Positions 26,025 through 34,823 of a stretch of DNA of 64,000 bases are shown here, in pieces. This DNA is from Methylomonas albis. Its GTDB lineage: Bacteria > Pseudomonadota > Gammaproteobacteria > Methylococcales > Methylomonadaceae. Position 1 is the stretch's first letter. Each line of letters begins with the position of its first letter. Both the position numbers and the translations under genes were made by a program. The notes below the pieces were generated by a model. The model was not told where the DNA came from. It saw only the letters and a list, made by a program, of their open reading frames with translations, and did not search any database. The stretch is from NCBI RefSeq assembly GCF_014850955.1, contig NZ_JACXSS010000001.1, positions 5,208,001-5,272,000 of the forward strand, given 5' to 3'.

Positions 26025-27191
26025 TTAAATAAACTCTCGCACCAAATCAGCCAAAATCCGCAAGCCTGATTCGGCATCTTCGCTATTGGCGTGGCTGAAA
26101 TTCAAACGCAGCTGGCCGCAAGCGTCTACCGCCATCGGCAGGAAAGGTTCGCCGGGCATAAAAGCCACGCCGGCTTCGATAGCTTTGGGCAGCAGCTGGC
26201 GGGTATCGATGCGGCGATTCAGCGTCAGCCAGAAAAATAAGCCGCCGGGCGGAGTTTGCCAAACCGCCAAATCCGCAAAATGCAGGCGCAGCGCGGCTTC
26301 GAAAGCGTCTCGGCGCTGGCGGTAATGCCCGGCCAGCGCCACTAATTGCTGGTTACGCTCAGGATTGTTTAGTTGTTGTAGCACTAACCATTGGCTGATG
26401 CGGTTACTGTGTAAATCAGCAGCCTGCTTTAGCCGAGTCAAAAAAGGCATGAGTTCCGGCGACGCCACCAGGTAACCCAAGCGCAAGCCCGGCGCCAGAC
26501 TTTTCGAAAACGAGCCTTGATAAATCCAGGGTGCTTGCTGCAAACCGGCGCACACCGGTGTGCGTTCGCAGTCGTCATACACTAAATCGCGGTAAGGGTC
26601 GTCTTCGAACAAGGGAATATCGGCTGCATCGCAGGCGACGGCCAATGCGGCGCGTTCCCCGGCATCCAGGCAGCGGCCGCTGGGATTCTGGAACGTGGGG
26701 ATCGCATAGGCAAACGCCGGCTTTTCCCGTTGCAACATATCCAGGTCCGGCGCCCCGGCATCGTAAGCCACAAAACGGGCACCGAAAAAGCGGAACACCT
26801 GCAGGGCCGCCAAATAGGTAGGCGCTTCCACGGCCACCGGCGTGCCAGGATCGATGAACAGTTTGGCGACCAGATCGATGCCTTGCTGCGAACCGGACAG
26901 GATCAACACCTGTTCGGCCGAACATTTAACGCCCAGGCTTTGCATATCTGCGGCAATCCGCTCGCGCAGCGCCGCTTCGCCTTCGCTGGCACCGTATTGC
27001 AGCATGTGCTGCGGCATGGCCTCCAGGTTGAATTGCGGAAAACTGTCCAGCGACGGTAATCCGCCGGCAAAGGAAATCATACCGGGTCGGTCGACGACGG
27101 CCAGAATTTCACGGATCGGCGAGGGATGAAGATCTTGGGTACGAGCGGAAAAGCGGATAGGGTGCGGCGAGAATGGGTTCATGGCGGACAT
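26025..27191 (-). CDS. PLP-dependent aminotransferase (class I/II, LysN-like)
   Basis: 388 residues, fold type I. The cofactor lysine is in YQGSFSKSLAPGLRLGYL, the phosphate and ring contacts in ILSGSQQGIDLVAKLF, FQNPSGR and LFEDDPYRDLVYD, and the closing arginine in GQLRLNFSHAN. The start (LHPSPIREILAVVDRPGMISFAGGLP) is typical of 2-aminoadipate / valine-type aminotransferases without the MocR DNA-binding domain. It lies divergent from a MarR gene with two operator-like repeats between them, so it is probably under MarR control. There is no ribosome site before ATG 27191 or 27182. Confidence 0.88.
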   Translation of the reverse strand: MSAMNPFSPHPIRFSARTQDLHPSPIREILAVVDRPGMISFAGGLPSLDSFPQFNLEAMPQHMLQYGASEGEAALRERIAADMQSLGVKCSAEQVLILSGSQQGIDLVAKLFIDPGTPVAVEAPTYLAALQVFRFFGARFVAYDAGAPDLDMLQREKPAFAYAIPTFQNPSGRCLDAGERAALAVACDAADIPLFEDDPYRDLVYDDCERTPVCAGLQQAPWIYQGSFSKSLAPGLRLGYLVASPELMPFLTRLKQAADLHSNRISQWLVLQQLNNPERNQQLVALAGHYRQRRDAFEAALRLHFADLAVWQTPPGGLFFWLTLNRRIDTRQLLPKAIEAGVAFMPGEPFLPMAVDACGQLRLNFSHANSEDAESGLRILADLVREFI

Positions 27192-27199
27192 TGATAAAC

Positions 27200-27215
27200 G
27201 TCAATAAAGTTGACC
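27200..27215. promoter_or_regulatory. MarR-type operator O1
   Basis: GTCAATAAAGTTGACC contains GTCAA-N5-TTGAC, a MarR-style palindrome. It lies 8 nt upstream of the aminotransferase start. The same 16-mer, with two changes, recurs at 27248. Confidence 0.7.
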
Positions 27216-27241
27216 TATAGCCATGCTAACGGCTGCCTGCC

Positions 27242-27247
27242 TATAAT
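27242..27247 (+). promoter_or_regulatory. -10 element of MarR gene (leaderless transcript likely)
   Basis: A perfect TATAAT ends 6 nt before the ATG at 27254, so transcription should begin at or beside the start codon. There is no ribosome site, which fits a leaderless mRNA. No good -35 is visible. Confidence 0.6.
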
Positions 27248-27263
27248 GTCAATATGGTTGACC
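27248..27263. promoter_or_regulatory. MarR-type operator O2, overlapping the MarR start codon
   Basis: GTCAATATGGTTGACC repeats O1 with two differences and again forms GTCAA-N5-TTGAC. The marR ATG (27254-27256) is in its centre, so binding would block initiation directly. Confidence 0.7.
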
Positions 27264-27736
27264 AAATAGCCGCTATCGATAACCCCCAGCTTGATGAAAC
27301 GCTGACGCCGGACAAACGCGAAGCTGCGTTGCGTCTGGCTATTGAACAGTTTTACTTCGGCTATCGCGCCTTTACCGTACAGCCGGACCGCATCCTGGCC
27401 GAGCGCGGACTGGGGCGGGTGCATCACCGGATATTGTATTTCGTCGGCCGCAGTCCGGGGATTTCCGTGAGCGCGCTGCTGGGCATGCTCAGCGTCAGCA
27501 AACAGGCCTTGAACGCGCCGTTGCGGCAGTTAATGGAAATGCAGCTGGTCATGATAGACACAGCCATGCACGATAAACGGGTGCGCGAACTTAGCTTAAC
27601 GCCGGACGGAGCGGCGTTGGAAGCGCAACTGACCGGCACCCAAATGCAACAGTTGCAAACGGTATTCGCGCAAGTCGGCGCCAGCGCCGAAACCGGCTGG
27701 CATGAAGTGATGTGTAGCTTGAGCAGACAAGGCTGA
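27254..27736 (+). CDS. MarR-family transcriptional regulator
   Basis: 160 residues with a winged helix: GRVHHRILYFVGRSPGISVSALLGML, recognition helix SVSKQALNAPLRQLMEMQLV and wing DTAMHDKRVRELSLTPDG. MarR proteins are ligand-responsive repressors. Two matching operators flank its promoter and the divergent aminotransferase promoter, pointing to autorepression and control of that enzyme (inference). The message appears leaderless. A sigma-factor gene follows after 23 nt. Confidence 0.92.
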   Translation: MVDQIAAIDNPQLDETLTPDKREAALRLAIEQFYFGYRAFTVQPDRILAERGLGRVHHRILYFVGRSPGISVSALLGMLSVSKQALNAPLRQLMEMQLVMIDTAMHDKRVRELSLTPDGAALEAQLTGTQMQQLQTVFAQVGASAETGWHEVMCSLSRQG

Positions 27737-27759
27737 AAGCCGACGGAGCCGAAACGACA

Positions 27760-28986
27760 TTGCGCGAAAAAATCGACGCCATCTACCAAAGCGAATCCCG
27801 TCATGTGCTGGCCACCTTGATTCGGCTGCTCGGCGATTTCGATGTGGCCGAGGAAGCGCTGCACGACGCGTTTCGGGCGGCTTTAGAGCAATGGCCGCGC
27901 GACGGCTTGCCGGCCAATCCGCGCAGTTGGCTGGTGTCGGCCGGCCGCTTCAAGGCTATCGACGGCCTGCGCCGGCAAGCCCGTTTCGATGTGTTGGAAG
28001 ATGCCGATGCCTTGGCCGATCCGGCCAGCGAAGTTGACGACACGGAAGCAGAAGCCCTGGAAGACGACCGGCTGCGGCTGATCTTTACTTGTTGCCATCC
28101 CGCGCTATCTCCGGATGCCCAAGTGGCATTGACGCTACGCCAGGTCTGCGGCCTGGCGACCGAGGAAATCGCTCGCGCCTTCCTGACGCCAACACCAACG
28201 CTGGCCCAACGTATCGTCCGCGCCAAAACCAAGATCCGCGATGCCAAAATTCCCTATCAAGTACCGGTGCCGGCCGAACTGCCGCAACGCCTGGATTCTG
28301 TGTTGCGGGTAGTTTACCTGGTGTTCAATGAAGGTTACTCCGCCTCATCCGGCGCTGCGTTAACCCGGCACGATTTGTCGGAAGAAGCGATACGCTTGGG
28401 GCGTTTGTTGGTCGAGTTGCTGCCGGAACCGGAAGCGCAAGGCTTATTAGCGTTGATGCTGCTGCACGAATCGCGTCGCGCCGCCAGAGCCACAGCCGAC
28501 GGCGAACTGATCTTGTTGGACGACCAAGACCGCAGCTTGTGGGACAGGGAACGCATCGCCGAAGGCTCCGCGCTAGTGCAGCAGGCTTTAGGGTCACAGC
28601 ACTTTGGCCCTTATACCGTGCAAGCCGCCATCGCCGCCGTGCACGCCAACGCCAGCCATGCCGCCGCCACGGACTGGCCGCAAATCGTCGCACTCTATGA
28701 AGTCTTGATGCGCATCGATGCCTCGCCGGTGATCGAATTAAATCGGGCTGTCGCAGTAGCAATGCGGGATGGACCGGCAGCCGGGCTGGAGTTGATCGAT
28801 GCGATTTTACAGAACGGCGACCTTACCGATTATCATCTGGTGCACGCGGCACGGGCAGACTTGTACCGACGCTTGGGCAGAACCGACGAAGCTATCGCAG
28901 CTTACGAACAAGCCCTGGCTTTGGCGCGGCAGGAACCTGAGCGGCGCTTTTTGGCGCGTAGATTGCGGGAAATTCGCATCCAGTGA
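27760..28986 (+). CDS. ECF42-type RNA polymerase sigma factor with C-terminal TPR domain
   Basis: 408 residues: sigma-2 (about 10-75; TLIRLLGDFDVAEEALHDAF, NPRSWLVSAGRFKAIDGLRR), sigma-4 (about 120-175; VALTLRQVCGLATEEIARAFL) and a long C-terminal extension of TPR-like helices (DDQDRSLWDRERIAEG, AAYEQALALARQEPE). Length, extension and partner genes match group ECF42, which uses no anti-sigma factor and is linked to YCII/DGPF genes. Two such genes (32846, 33881) and matching promoters lie downstream. The start seems to be TTG 27760; GGAG is 12 nt upstream. Confidence 0.9.
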   Translation: MREKIDAIYQSESRHVLATLIRLLGDFDVAEEALHDAFRAALEQWPRDGLPANPRSWLVSAGRFKAIDGLRRQARFDVLEDADALADPASEVDDTEAEALEDDRLRLIFTCCHPALSPDAQVALTLRQVCGLATEEIARAFLTPTPTLAQRIVRAKTKIRDAKIPYQVPVPAELPQRLDSVLRVVYLVFNEGYSASSGAALTRHDLSEEAIRLGRLLVELLPEPEAQGLLALMLLHESRRAARATADGELILLDDQDRSLWDRERIAEGSALVQQALGSQHFGPYTVQAAIAAVHANASHAAATDWPQIVALYEVLMRIDASPVIELNRAVAVAMRDGPAAGLELIDAILQNGDLTDYHLVHAARADLYRRLGRTDEAIAAYEQALALARQEPERRFLARRLREIRIQ

Positions 28987-29429
28987 CAGAATTAGTGAAA
29001 AATGGACGATTGATTTTAAAGTGATATTTCATTGTTTTAGTCGCTCGCCATACCCGCTTTCTGACACAACAAATGAAAAGTTTCACGCCGCGCCATTCTG
29101 ATAGAGCAAGTTCGGCCAGAAGCAGACAGATGGTTTTTCTGACGAAGGTCTGCTGATTGATCTACAGCCGCCAGCCGTAATCCCAAAAATGTACGACCGC
29201 CTATAGGTTGTGCCGAGCCACGCGAGACGTAACGATCGCAAGCGGTGCGCCTGACGGCAGCGTCTGCGCACCTTATGGTTTTGCTTGTTGTTTGCCGCAT
29301 TCTTGTGGGCTAAGTCGGGTAAAATATGGAAATTAGGTTGCTGTGTGATGCGCAAGGCTAAAGGCGAATCCATATCCCTTAGCCTTGAATGACCTCTTTA
29401 TTAGTATCAAATAACTACGAGGCGATTTA
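28987..29429. other. Intergenic region, 443 bases
   Basis: No convincing gene. A short inverted repeat, AAGGCTAA (29354-29361) with TTAGCCTT (29379-29386), could end transcription from either side but has no T run. The open frame 29083-29373 on the minus strand has non-protein-like composition. Confidence 0.45.
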
Positions 29430-30017
29430 TTAGGGAATTGTTATAGGGTTGAAGTCACAGTCTGGCAATGTTTTCCCTACCGCCATTATTTGAGCATAGC
29501 ATTGTTGAATCTCGGTTTGGTCCAAAATGCTAGGGTGCGCATTATCGCCCTGATTAATTTTTATACCATTTACATAAGTAATTCCGTTTACAGTTTTCGT
29601 ACATTCCGCCACTCCACCCTCTAAGGCGGAGACACCAACAGAAACTCCAGTATGAATGTTAGGTTGCCCCATAGGAACCGGATATACAATACTGGCAGAT
29701 ATAGATTTAAGATGCTCACCGGAGCTAATTTTGGATGAATAATTTTTGGTGCATTGAAAGGGAGAGGGGGTAGTGGTTGAACCATTTTCTGTCATCACAC
29801 TGGGGAACCACTCAGCTTTTGTGAGCAGGTCAGACAGTTCTTGTGGAGTCCAACAGCTGCAGGCGTTGTCCGCTTGTGTGATTTGAGCCTGTAATGCGTT
29901 GATCTGCGATTGCAGACCAGCGAGTGAAGGACGCGTCTCCGCATGCGATGAGACGGGAAGGCCAATCCCTGACACGATCAGAATAAATATTTTCAATCTA
30001 ATTGGTTTTAAATTCAT
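29430..30017 (-). CDS. Secreted protein of unknown function
   Basis: 195 residues with signal peptide IFILIVSGIGLPVSSHA, a short coiled coil (AGLQSQINALQAQITQADNA) and a disulphide-capable mature part with six cysteines, first CSCWTPQELSDLL. AGGAGA lies 6 nt before the ATG. It follows the PEP-CTERM gene by 15 nt and is therefore its operon partner. No family is recognised. Gene composition is AT-rich relative to the sigma-factor gene, so recent acquisition is possible. Confidence 0.65.
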   Translation of the reverse strand: MNLKPIRLKIFILIVSGIGLPVSSHAETRPSLAGLQSQINALQAQITQADNACSCWTPQELSDLLTKAEWFPSVMTENGSTTTPSPFQCTKNYSSKISSGEHLKSISASIVYPVPMGQPNIHTGVSVGVSALEGGVAECTKTVNGITYVNGIKINQGDNAHPSILDQTEIQQCYAQIMAVGKTLPDCDFNPITIP

Positions 30018-30032
30018 GGCATTTCTCCTAAG

Positions 30033-30791
30033 TTATTTAAAATAAACTTGAGATATTTTTCTCTCGTTTTCGAAAGGAATTTCACTAGTTGTGATTCTTC
30101 TGTTAAATGCAAAAAATAGTATGCCTAACCCTAACAATACAATGCTGATAGAGGATGGTTCAGGAATGGTCCCAAGAACAATATCGTCCACGTTATATAA
30201 AAATGCTCCATTACTGGCAGTCATTACCCGTTGATACAGAAACTCAGCGGTATCTATAATCCCTATGAAGTAAACATTCGATCCATCATTTAGGGTCTGG
30301 TTTATGCTGAGATTAACGTAATAATCTATAAGATTGTGCTGAAAAAAAATGTCCCCATCCTGCAAAGCATCTGCTGAAATAATGTACATGCCGAGCGCTT
30401 CTCTTGGTTTATCGGAAAATAATGTTAAATTGTCCCCATCCATGAAAATATGGGCATCCGTCGTACCCAAGAAATTTGGATTGGAGGTCGTGGTGTAGGC
30501 ATTACTGACCTCCATTAACGTAGGAACAGGGGCGCCAGATGCATCGACACGATCAGCCAATTGAGAGCTAATAGATAAACCACTGAACAGTTGATCTCCG
30601 CTATTGATCACTTGACCATTGCTGAAAGAGTCGAAATTAGTGCCTCCAACCTTAAGACCAAGAGCGGATATTGCGCTATCGAAGGCAGCTTTGCTGCCAT
30701 AAGTTACTGGCGCTGCCTCTACACAATCTATCTGAATAAGGCTGAAAATAAGGGGAAGTAGTGCAACGATTTTTTTATACTGAATATGCAT
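30033..30791 (-). CDS. PEP-CTERM sorting-domain protein
   Basis: 252 residues with signal peptide (KKIVALLPLIFSLIQIDCVEA) and a C-terminal PEP-CTERM signal: PEPSSISIVLLGLGILF, then an Arg pair. Such proteins are cut by exosortase EpsH/XrtA and linked to the exopolysaccharide-rich surface. The mature domain contains NFDSFSNGQVINSGDQLF and IPEPS-type linkers but no known fold. The protein continues about 20 residues past NRR, longer than usual. Start 30791 follows CTAGGAGA; the 12 upstream codons are rejected. Exosortase itself is outside this window. Confidence 0.88.
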   Translation of the reverse strand: MHIQYKKIVALLPLIFSLIQIDCVEAAPVTYGSKAAFDSAISALGLKVGGTNFDSFSNGQVINSGDQLFSGLSISSQLADRVDASGAPVPTLMEVSNAYTTTSNPNFLGTTDAHIFMDGDNLTLFSDKPREALGMYIISADALQDGDIFFQHNLIDYYVNLSINQTLNDGSNVYFIGIIDTAEFLYQRVMTASNGAFLYNVDDIVLGTIPEPSSISIVLLGLGILFFAFNRRITTSEIPFENERKISQVYFK

Positions 30792-31376
30792 TTTTTCTCC
30801 TAGATATTTGATAATGGCAGGTCGCAATTTATCGGGAATTTATATTTATTATGATATTTAAATAGTAATTACCAGTCTAATTGCGAATTTTAAATAAAAA
30901 ATGCGATGACAACGATTTAAAAATAAGCTTCAATTTTAATAAAATTGTATACCCCCTAACTGCAAAATAGGTTTATATTCGCTTGACTTTCTACGCCTAA
31001 AATAAAAACTTATCAACTGAGTATTTTAGTCAACTTCTAGGTCGTCTTGTAAAATCGAATGGTTTTAGAATTGGTTGTTTGGAATAGGCTTAGTTTGTTC
31101 CAGCCTAGTTCACAGGGCACAAGACTTGATTGTCAGCTTTCTCTTAGATACTTGCCCTACAAGGAACTCAGTTCAATGTCGCTTCAGGGTCGGCAGCAGT
31201 TATTCAGAGTACCTGAAAACAGTCATTCCGGAACCTCGGCTTTCAGAAAAGCCCAGTGTCCAGGCCTTGTAGGTTTCATGCCAGTACAGTTGCATACCAA
31301 GTCTCCCATTCAAGCTCTAGCAACCAAAGCAAATCGTTTTTTTTTGCGTTGTGACAACAGGCAATCGGCGAATAAG
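30792..31376. other. Gene-free region, 585 bases
   Basis: The first 220 bases are very AT-rich and should hold the PEP-CTERM promoter. From about 31060 to 31330 composition is more balanced and a plus-strand frame is open (31059-31397) without ribosome site or recognisable protein. It may be a decayed gene or a dispersed repeat; nothing firm can be said. Confidence 0.4.
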
Positions 31377-32141
31377 TTATCCGGCTTGCGGGGCTAAATA
31401 CTGCATTTCTTTGGCCCCGGCCAGGTAATGGCGATGGTATTCCACCAGGCCAAGTTCCGATGCGGTTTTCTCTATATAACCGTTCAACACCGGCAGTTGT
31501 TGCTGAGCAATCTGTTGGGCATTGGGGTGGCGAATTGCCGTTAGAAATGACGAAAGACTGGTCACGACTTGCCCGCCTTTAGGCTTAAGCGATACTTTGG
31601 CGAGGTTATCGACCAGTTGCGGGGTGTACTTCAACATATAGTCGGCATAGCGGCGAATCTGCGGAATCTGTTCCTCCAATTCCTCCCGTTCTGCATCAAA
31701 ATCTTCACGAAACAGGATTTTCTTGTCGGCAAACACTAGCGGTGCCGTTTCGGAAGTATCGCAAGCCCAACCGGGTTGCGGTTTTAATAGCTCGGCTTGG
31801 AATTGCTCGTCCCGATACGGGTAAAACGGCATGGTTCGACAACGCGAGGGTTTATCGGCGTGAATGCCGCACAGATTATCGGCCGTCAGCGCCGGACACG
31901 GAAACGACGGCGGAAGATAGGCGGTCGGTACTATCAATACCGCCAATTCTTTCCTGTTGGCTAGTTTTATCGTGGCGCCCAGCTGGGACACCATCGCAAA
32001 GTCCTTACTGCCTTGGCGTAACGGCGTCCAGACCATGGCCAAGGGGAAGCGGTCAGCATGCTTAAACGCATCGTTAACCGTCAGCGGCAACTGTCCGTAA
32101 CAGCACTTGCCGCACGCTGTACAGTGAAAATGTTGCGTCAT
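31377..32141 (-). CDS. YkgJ-family cysteine-cluster protein
   Basis: 254 residues; the cysteine-rich N-terminus [18 protein letters not shown] and the later [29 protein letters not shown] are the YkgJ zinc/iron-chelating pattern (CxxCxxCC and CxxH-CR). Biochemical role unknown; metal or Fe-S binding is likely. Start 32141 overlaps the YchJ stop by 4 nt (ATGA), so translation is coupled; the longer frame to 32201 is within ychJ and rejected. The C-terminal 100 residues are helical and unassigned. Confidence 0.85.
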   Translation of the reverse strand: MTQHFHCTACGKCCYGQLPLTVNDAFKHADRFPLAMVWTPLRQGSKDFAMVSQLGATIKLANRKELAVLIVPTAYLPPSFPCPALTADNLCGIHADKPSRCRTMPFYPYRDEQFQAELLKPQPGWACDTSETAPLVFADKKILFREDFDAEREELEEQIPQIRRYADYMLKYTPQLVDNLAKVSLKPKGGQVVTSLSSFLTAIRHPNAQQIAQQQLPVLNGYIEKTASELGLVEYHRHYLAGAKEMQYLAPQAG

Positions 32142-32632
32142 TCCTGCTCTAATTCGGTCGTGGTGCCGCAGCATTTTTTGGCCTTTTTGCCCGACCCGCA
32201 CGGACAGGGATCATTACGGCCCACTTTGCTGACCACGCGTTGCGTGACTTTGGGATTGATATCCCCGCTGACATATAGCCACTCGCCATTTTCACGGCGG
32301 AAACTGGCCAATTCGGTTTGTACCATCTCCTGCTTGTCGCGGCGGAACTTTATCGTAAACTCGACTTGCGCCGTATCGCCGGTTTCCGTGGCGTTACGGA
32401 TTTCCAGGCTGCGCCACTCGCATTCTTCCGCCATCCGCTCGGCTTCCGCCCGATTAAAATCGTCTTTGATTTCCGGAGCATGGGTACGCTCGACATGGTC
32501 CAGCTTACGTTGCACGAAAGCCGTGTAACGCGAACGCATCAAGGCCTCGGCCGTGGGCGCGAGTGCACCGTCGATGATCGGACCGCAACATTCGGCATAA
32601 TCCAGTTTGGAGCCGCAAGGGCAAAGCGTCAT
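32138..32632 (-). CDS. YchJ-family SEC-C protein
   Basis: 164 residues with the YchJ layout: N-terminal SEC-C-like motif ([14 protein letters not shown]), a central NTF2-like part ([20 protein letters not shown] to [15 protein letters not shown]) and a C-terminal SEC-C motif ([19 protein letters not shown]). SEC-C binds zinc and, in SecA, contacts ribosomes or SecB. Its own role is not known. It overlaps the YkgJ gene, giving a two-gene operon of cysteine-rich metal-binding proteins. Confidence 0.9.
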   Translation of the reverse strand: MTLCPCGSKLDYAECCGPIIDGALAPTAEALMRSRYTAFVQRKLDHVERTHAPEIKDDFNRAEAERMAEECEWRSLEIRNATETGDTAQVEFTIKFRRDKQEMVQTELASFRRENGEWLYVSGDINPKVTQRVVSKVGRNDPCPCGSGKKAKKCCGTTTELEQE

Positions 32633-32779
32633 AGTCCATCTCCGGTTAGATTACGAAAAATTGAGTCTATCAGTTCATGGTAAGCGACAGCCGGCTTCGG
32701 CTCAAGGCAGGTAGGGGAAATTGTCGCCATGCACGACACCACTTTCGGTAGCTCGTTTCAACGATAAAGGCGTTCCAAT

Positions 32780-32808
32780 TGTCGAATATGCCCAGCGCCG
32801 AACGACTA
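32780..32808 (+). promoter_or_regulatory. ECF42-type promoter P1
   Basis: TGTCGA (32780-32785), exactly 17 bases, then CGACTA (32803-32808). Published ECF42 promoters have TGTCGA at -35 and CGA/TC at -10. The start codon of the YCII gene is 38 nt downstream. The same pattern recurs at 33265. Confidence 0.75.
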
Positions 32809-32845
32809 CTCGGTGCGAACACTATTTTTAACCAAGGAGTTGACC

Positions 32846-33223
32846 ATGAAATACCTATGCCTGATTTGCGCCGAAACCGTGATGGAAGGGATGTCGGATG
32901 ACGCGGCAGCCAAGCACTTTGATGAATATACCGAATTTACCCAAGCCATCCGCGACAGCGGCCACTACCTGAGCTGCAATCGGCTATTGCCGGCCAATGC
33001 CGCCATCACGCTGCGGGTGCGCGGCGGTAAAGTTAGCATCACTGACGGCCCGTTTGCGGAAACCAAGGAACAATTCGGCGGCTATTACCTGATCGAAGCC
33101 AGCGATCTGAACGAAGCAATCCAGGTGGCCACGCGGATACCCGGAGCGAAGTTGGGTTGCGTGGAAATTCGACCGGTTGCGGAAGATCCAAAGACTTTGA
33201 AAGCGCTGGGACTGGTTAAATGA
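32846..33223 (+). CDS. YCII/DGPF-domain protein
   Basis: 125 residues of the YciI-like fold with the DGPF motif (VSITDGPFAETKEQFGGYYLIEA), the hallmark of ECF42-associated proteins. The fold resembles ferredoxin-like dimers with possible catalytic His/Asp; function unproven. AAGGAG lies 6 nt before ATG 32846, which rules out the upstream frame from 32813. It has its own ECF42-type promoter, and the next operon has a second one. Confidence 0.92.
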   Translation: MKYLCLICAETVMEGMSDDAAAKHFDEYTEFTQAIRDSGHYLSCNRLLPANAAITLRVRGGKVSITDGPFAETKEQFGGYYLIEASDLNEAIQVATRIPGAKLGCVEIRPVAEDPKTLKALGLVK

Positions 33224-33264
33224 CATGCGGCCCGACCTAGCGGACGAAAAAAATTTTGACGCGT

Positions 33265-33293
33265 TGTCGATTTAAGCCATTGTCGTTCGACTA
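33265..33293 (+). promoter_or_regulatory. ECF42-type promoter P2
   Basis: TGTCGA (33265-33270), 17 bases, CGACTA (33288-33293): identical hexamers and spacing to P1. It drives the six-gene run beginning at 33344, about 50 nt downstream. Confidence 0.75.
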
Positions 33294-33343
33294 AGGGTGC
33301 AAACCATAGTTATCAACACTTAACGCCAAACGAGGAAAACCCC

Positions 33344-33832
33344 ATGACCACTATTAACCCCATACCCGACGGCTACCACACGCTTACCCCTTATCTGGTG
33401 GTACAAGGCGCGGCACAGGCACTGGAATTTTATAAAAATGCCTTCGCAGCCAGTGAGCTATCCCGCCTGAATACGCCGGACGGCGGCATAGCTCACGCCG
33501 AATTCAAAATCGGCGATTCGATATTCATGTTGGCAGACGAAAACCCGCACTGTACCGATCATTCGCCAGCAATGCTGGGCGGTACGCCGGTCAAGCTGTT
33601 TTTGTATGTCGCGGATGTCGATGCCGTGTTTGCCGCAGCAATTCAGGCCGGCGCCACGCAAACAAGGTCGCCTGCCGACCAGTTCTGGGGCGATCGGATG
33701 GGTGCGCTGAGCGATCCGTTCGGCCATCAATGGATGATCGCCACGCATGTCGAAGATGTCGACCCCAGCGAAATGCCCAGCCGCATGGCGGCATTTTTCG
33801 CGGCGCAAGCGGCGGGCGGTACGGCGGAATAA
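33344..33832 (+). CDS. VOC-family (glyoxalase/PhnB-like) protein
   Basis: 162 residues of the vicinal-oxygen-chelate fold: HTLTPYLVVQGAAQALEFYKNAFAA, AEFKIGDSIFMLADE and WGDRMGALSDPFGHQWMIA. VOC proteins bind a metal and act on, or sequester, small molecules (glyoxalase, dioxygenase, resistance); the substrate here is unknown. First gene of the P2 operon. AACGAGGAAAACCCC precedes the start. Similar in type to the VOC protein at 35340, though the two sequences differ. Confidence 0.88.
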   Translation: MTTINPIPDGYHTLTPYLVVQGAAQALEFYKNAFAASELSRLNTPDGGIAHAEFKIGDSIFMLADENPHCTDHSPAMLGGTPVKLFLYVADVDAVFAAAIQAGATQTRSPADQFWGDRMGALSDPFGHQWMIATHVEDVDPSEMPSRMAAFFAAQAAGGTAE

Positions 33833-33880
33833 CATCGGCTACCGGGCTTTCTATCGATATTTGTTAAAAAGGAAACCAGC

Positions 33881-34237
33881 ATGAAATATATGTTACTGAT
33901 TTATCTTGAAGAAGACAGCCTGGACGAAGCCGAGCGGCAAGCCTGTTATGTAGAGTCCACCCAACTCGCGCACAAGCTCAAAGCCAACGGCCAATACTTG
34001 GCCGCCAGCCCACTTCAGCCTACCACCATGGCGACTAGTGTTCGGGTCCGCGACGGCAAGCGCTTCGTCACCGACGGCCCGTTTGCGGAAACCCGCGAAC
34101 AACTGGGCGGCTACTATCTGGTCGAGGCTCAAGATCTGGATGCTGCCATTGCTATCGCCGAACAGATTCCGATGGCGCGGAAAGGCACTGTCGAGGTCCG
34201 GCCGCTGATTGAGATTCCAGGCCTGCCTGGCGATTGA
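33881..34237 (+). CDS. YCII/DGPF-domain protein
   Basis: 118 residues, second copy of the DGPF family in this locus (FVTDGPFAETREQLGGYYLVEAQDLDAA) and clearly homologous to the one at 32846 (same DGPFAET-EQ-GGYYL core). Ribosome site AAAGGAAACCAGC before ATG. It lies in the P2 operon 48 nt after the VOC gene. Function unknown; the family is typically co-regulated with its ECF42 sigma factor, which is encoded about 5 kb upstream. Confidence 0.92.
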   Translation: MKYMLLIYLEEDSLDEAERQACYVESTQLAHKLKANGQYLAASPLQPTTMATSVRVRDGKRFVTDGPFAETREQLGGYYLVEAQDLDAAIAIAEQIPMARKGTVEVRPLIEIPGLPGD

Positions 34238-34263
34238 ACTTACCAAAGCTTTAGGAGAAGACC

Positions 34264-34791
34264 ATGATCAAAACCATCCTTATCGTTTTAGTCGTCATAC
34301 TCGTCGCGCTGCTGATCTATGCGGCAAGCAAACCCGACACATTCCGCGTGCAACGCTCGATCATAATCAAAGCTAGCCCGGAAACGATTTTTCAGTTGAT
34401 CGGCGATTTGCACAACATGCAGACTTGGTCCGCCTGGGAAAAAGTAGATCCAGGTATGAAGCGGACTTACAGTGGCGCAACCAGCGGTCCTGGCGCGGTC
34501 TATGAATGGGACGGCAACAACGACATAGGCCAGGGTCGCATGGAGATTTTGGAAACGACGCCGCCCGTAAAGATTACGCTGCGGCTGAATTTCATCAAAC
34601 CATTTCCAGCCGAAAACACCGTGGAATTTACGCTGCAAGCCGAATCCGGCGCCACTCGGGTCACGCAAGCGATTTTCGGCCCTAGTCCGTATATTTCAAA
34701 AGTAATGAGCCTGGTGTTCAGCATGGACAAGATGATAGGCGGGAAATTCGAAGAAGGCCTGGCCGCGTTAAAGACCATAGCCGAAAAGTAG
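34264..34791 (+). CDS. SRPBCC-family protein with N-terminal membrane anchor
   Basis: 175 residues: an N-terminal membrane helix (TILIVLVVILVALLIYAASK) and a START/SRPBCC domain (VQRSIIIKASPETIFQLIGD, WSAWEKVDPGMKRTYSG). SRPBCC domains form a hydrophobic pocket for lipids or polyketides. TTAGGAGA lies 8 nt before ATG. Part of the P2 operon. Substrate unknown. Confidence 0.88.
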   Translation: MIKTILIVLVVILVALLIYAASKPDTFRVQRSIIIKASPETIFQLIGDLHNMQTWSAWEKVDPGMKRTYSGATSGPGAVYEWDGNNDIGQGRMEILETTPPVKITLRLNFIKPFPAENTVEFTLQAESGATRVTQAIFGPSPYISKVMSLVFSMDKMIGGKFEEGLAALKTIAEK

Positions 34792-34823
34792 TTGAGCAGA
34801 TTTAAATCCGACAGGAGCAAACC

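Noticed and set aside
29083..29373. Minus-strand ORF in the 28987-29429 gap
   Set aside because: Composition is basic and irregular, with no start signal or recognisable domain.
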